Positions 62,760 through 64,000 of a DNA stretch of 64,000 nucleotides are shown one piece after another. The stretch's first letter is position 1. Every line of letters begins with the position of its first letter. The translations under genes were made by a program, and so were the position numbers. The notes under the pieces are model-generated. The model saw nothing but the letters and a program-made list of their open reading frames with translations, had not been told where the DNA came from and searched no databases. Where the stretch lies: the NCBI GenBank assembly GCA_947176065.1, contig CAMWPB010000008.1:1-64000 (forward strand), read 5' to 3'. This DNA comes from an uncultured Lachnospiraceae bacterium. GTDB taxonomy: Bacteria; Bacillota; Clostridia; Lachnospirales; Lachnospiraceae.

Positions 62760-63908
62760 CTACTCTCCAAACTTAAGACTGATATATTCGTAGGTTTCTG
62801 CCTCCGCCGCCAATATTTCCTCCACGGACGGATTCTCCGCCACCCGGTGCGCCTCCATGGCCGCCTCAATCAGCTCCGGGATCTCCAAAAACCGGATCTT
62901 TTTATCCAAAAACAACGCCACCGCCCTCTCGTTCGCCGCATTGAATACGGTGGGCAGGGAACCGCCCCGTTCCGCCGCCCGGTATGCCAGCGCAAGTCCC
63001 CGGAAGGTGTCCGTGTCGGGCTTCTCAAAGGTCAGACTTCCAAGTTTACATAAGTCTACCCGTCCGATCTCCATCGGCCGTCTGTCCGGGTAAAACAGGG
63101 CATACTGGATGGGCAGCTTCATATCCGGCACGCCCATCTGTCCCATAATGCCGCCGTCCGCGTACTGTACCGCCGAATGCAGAATGCTCTGCGGGTGTAC
63201 CACCACCTCAATCTGCGGGAGCGCCACGTCGAAGAGCCACTTTGCCTCCATCACCTCAAGCCCCTTGTTGCAGAGGGATGCGGAGTCGATGGTCACCTTC
63301 TTTCCCATGGACCAGTTGGGATGCTTTAGCGCGTCCTCCACCGTCATATCCGCAAGCTCCTCCCTTGATTTTCCCCGGAAAGGGCCGCCCGATGCCGTAA
63401 GCAGGATCTTCTCCACCCGCGCCCGGTTTTCCCCGTGCATCGACTGGAAGATCGCGCTGTGCTCGCTGTCCACAGGCAGAATCGAAACGCCTTTTCTCTC
63501 TGCCAGCGGCATAATGATATGTCCCGCCGTCACCAGCGTTTCCTTATTGGCAAGGGCAATATCCTTCCCCGCCTCAATTGCCGCGATGGTAGGCCTGATA
63601 CCGATCATTCCCACAATGCCCGTGACCAATACCTCCATCTCCTCCGCTGTGGACACCTCCAAAAGACCGTCCATGCCGCTCACAATACGGACAGGCAGAT
63701 CCTGCACCCTGGTCCGCAGCTCCGCCGCCGCCTTTTCCTCCTGGAGCGCGGCAATTTTCGGCTGAAATTCCCTGATCTGCGCCTCCAGAAGCGATACGTT
63801 GGAGCCTGCCGCCAGCGACACGACCTCCAAATCCTTTTCTTTTCTGACAATATCAAGTGTCTGTGTTCCAATGGAACCCGTAGAACCCAGAATCCCTATT
63901 TTTTTCAT
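62760..63908 (-). CDS. dxr: 1-deoxy-D-xylulose 5-phosphate reductoisomerase
   Basis: Second enzyme of the MEP pathway. 382 residues from the ATG at 63908 (GAGG 6 nt upstream); ATGs at 63920 and 63914 are alternatives. The NADPH loop GILGSTGSIGTQ is at the N-terminus; VDSEHSAIFQ and ASLCNKGLEVMEAKWLF carry the metal and substrate residues. It leads into rseP, and with ispG shows that this organism uses the MEP route. Confidence 0.96.
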   Translation of the reverse strand: MKKIGILGSTGSIGTQTLDIVRKEKDLEVVSLAAGSNVSLLEAQIREFQPKIAALQEEKAAAELRTRVQDLPVRIVSGMDGLLEVSTAEEMEVLVTGIVGMIGIRPTIAAIEAGKDIALANKETLVTAGHIIMPLAERKGVSILPVDSEHSAIFQSMHGENRARVEKILLTASGGPFRGKSREELADMTVEDALKHPNWSMGKKVTIDSASLCNKGLEVMEAKWLFDVALPQIEVVVHPQSILHSAVQYADGGIMGQMGVPDMKLPIQYALFYPDRRPMEIGRVDLCKLGSLTFEKPDTDTFRGLALAYRAAERGGSLPTVFNAANERAVALFLDKKIRFLEIPELIEAAMEAHRVAENPSVEEILAAEAETYEYISLKFGE

Positions 63909-63916
63909 TTTCATCC

Positions 63917-64000
63917 TCATCCCATTGTTTCCGTGCCGCCATGATTTCTCCGCTTTCCGTCTGCTCCGGCACTGCTTACCACGCCATCCCTACCGACAGC
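63917..64000 (-). CDS. possible C-terminal tail of the gene upstream of dxr
   Basis: The only minus-strand frame open to the window edge gives 27 residues ending at a TGA (63919-63917) that overlaps an ATG of dxr in an ATGA. In related genomes cdsA commonly precedes dxr, but this Gly-rich tail does not look like the usual end of CdsA. It may be a tail extension or non-coding. Confidence 0.3.
   Translation of the reverse strand, partial: AVGRDGVVSSAGADGKRRNHGGTETMG

Noticed and set aside
62756..62869. N-terminal extension of RseP
   Set aside because: The extra residues are Arg/Trp-rich, lie inside dxr and precede the expected membrane helix. The TTG at 62755 with GGAGAG fits better.

Overview
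The window looks like a chromosomal segment from a low-GC-phylum Clostridia, most likely a Lachnospiraceae member of moderate GC content. This is inferred from gene content and order (rimP-nusA-ylxR-ylxQ-infB-rbfA-nrnA-truB-ribF; dxr-rseP-ispG-polC; rpsO-pnp), from the Gram-positive PolC replicase, from strong AGGAGG-type ribosome binding sites, and from protein families common in that group. No rRNA, CRISPR array, phage module or insertion sequence was recognised. Most of the window is core chromosome; accessory character is limited to the AT-rich left edge and some intergenic palindromes. Layout: 1-200 holds the end of an AT-rich gene. 426-10436 is a signalling block with a Cache-type chemoreceptor, two hybrid histidine kinases in one operon, and a divergent OmpR/kinase pair. 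10447-14577 holds a basic hypothetical protein, an ABC-F ATPase with a PHP phosphoesterase, and a HAD phosphatase. 14578-21939 (minus strand) runs pheA, an AAA+ ATPase with an internal tandem duplication, ppx, ppk, maf and a small acidic protein. 22061-27712 holds a propeller-like membrane-anchored protein, the folate operon folC-folE-folP-folBK, and two small membrane/PH-type genes. 27942-29990 holds a nitroreductase and pyrBI. 29980-36639 (minus) holds a phosphate transporter, an NlpC/P60 hydrolase, rpsO, pnp and an HD-GYP protein. 36807-45424 is the nusA/infB operon. 45546-50435 holds a large polytopic protein, glycerate kinase with a beta-lactamase-fold hydrolase, a coiled-coil gene and tRNA-Glu. 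50566-52942 is an amino-acid ABC importer. 53062-63920 (minus) runs dxr, rseP, a PP2C phosphatase, a soluble Ser/Thr kinase, ispG, polC and a cytidylate-kinase-like gene. The most unusual signals are structural. A recurrent two-hairpin element sits directly after the stop codons of pheA, pnp and the amino-acid-binding protein gene. Its long hairpin keeps an AGTACTTC core, and its base stem changes sequence between copies while staying paired. Hairpins of other sequence occupy the same post-stop position after polC, the PP2C gene and the kinase gene; the PP2C one is a nested palindrome of about 190 nt. The second strong signal is an exact in-frame 153-nt tandem duplication of the Walker B/sensor 1 region of the AAA+ ATPase. 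The third is a kinase/phosphatase pair inserted in the dxr-rseP-ispG-polC cluster. Functional assignments rest on motifs read by eye; no database search was run.
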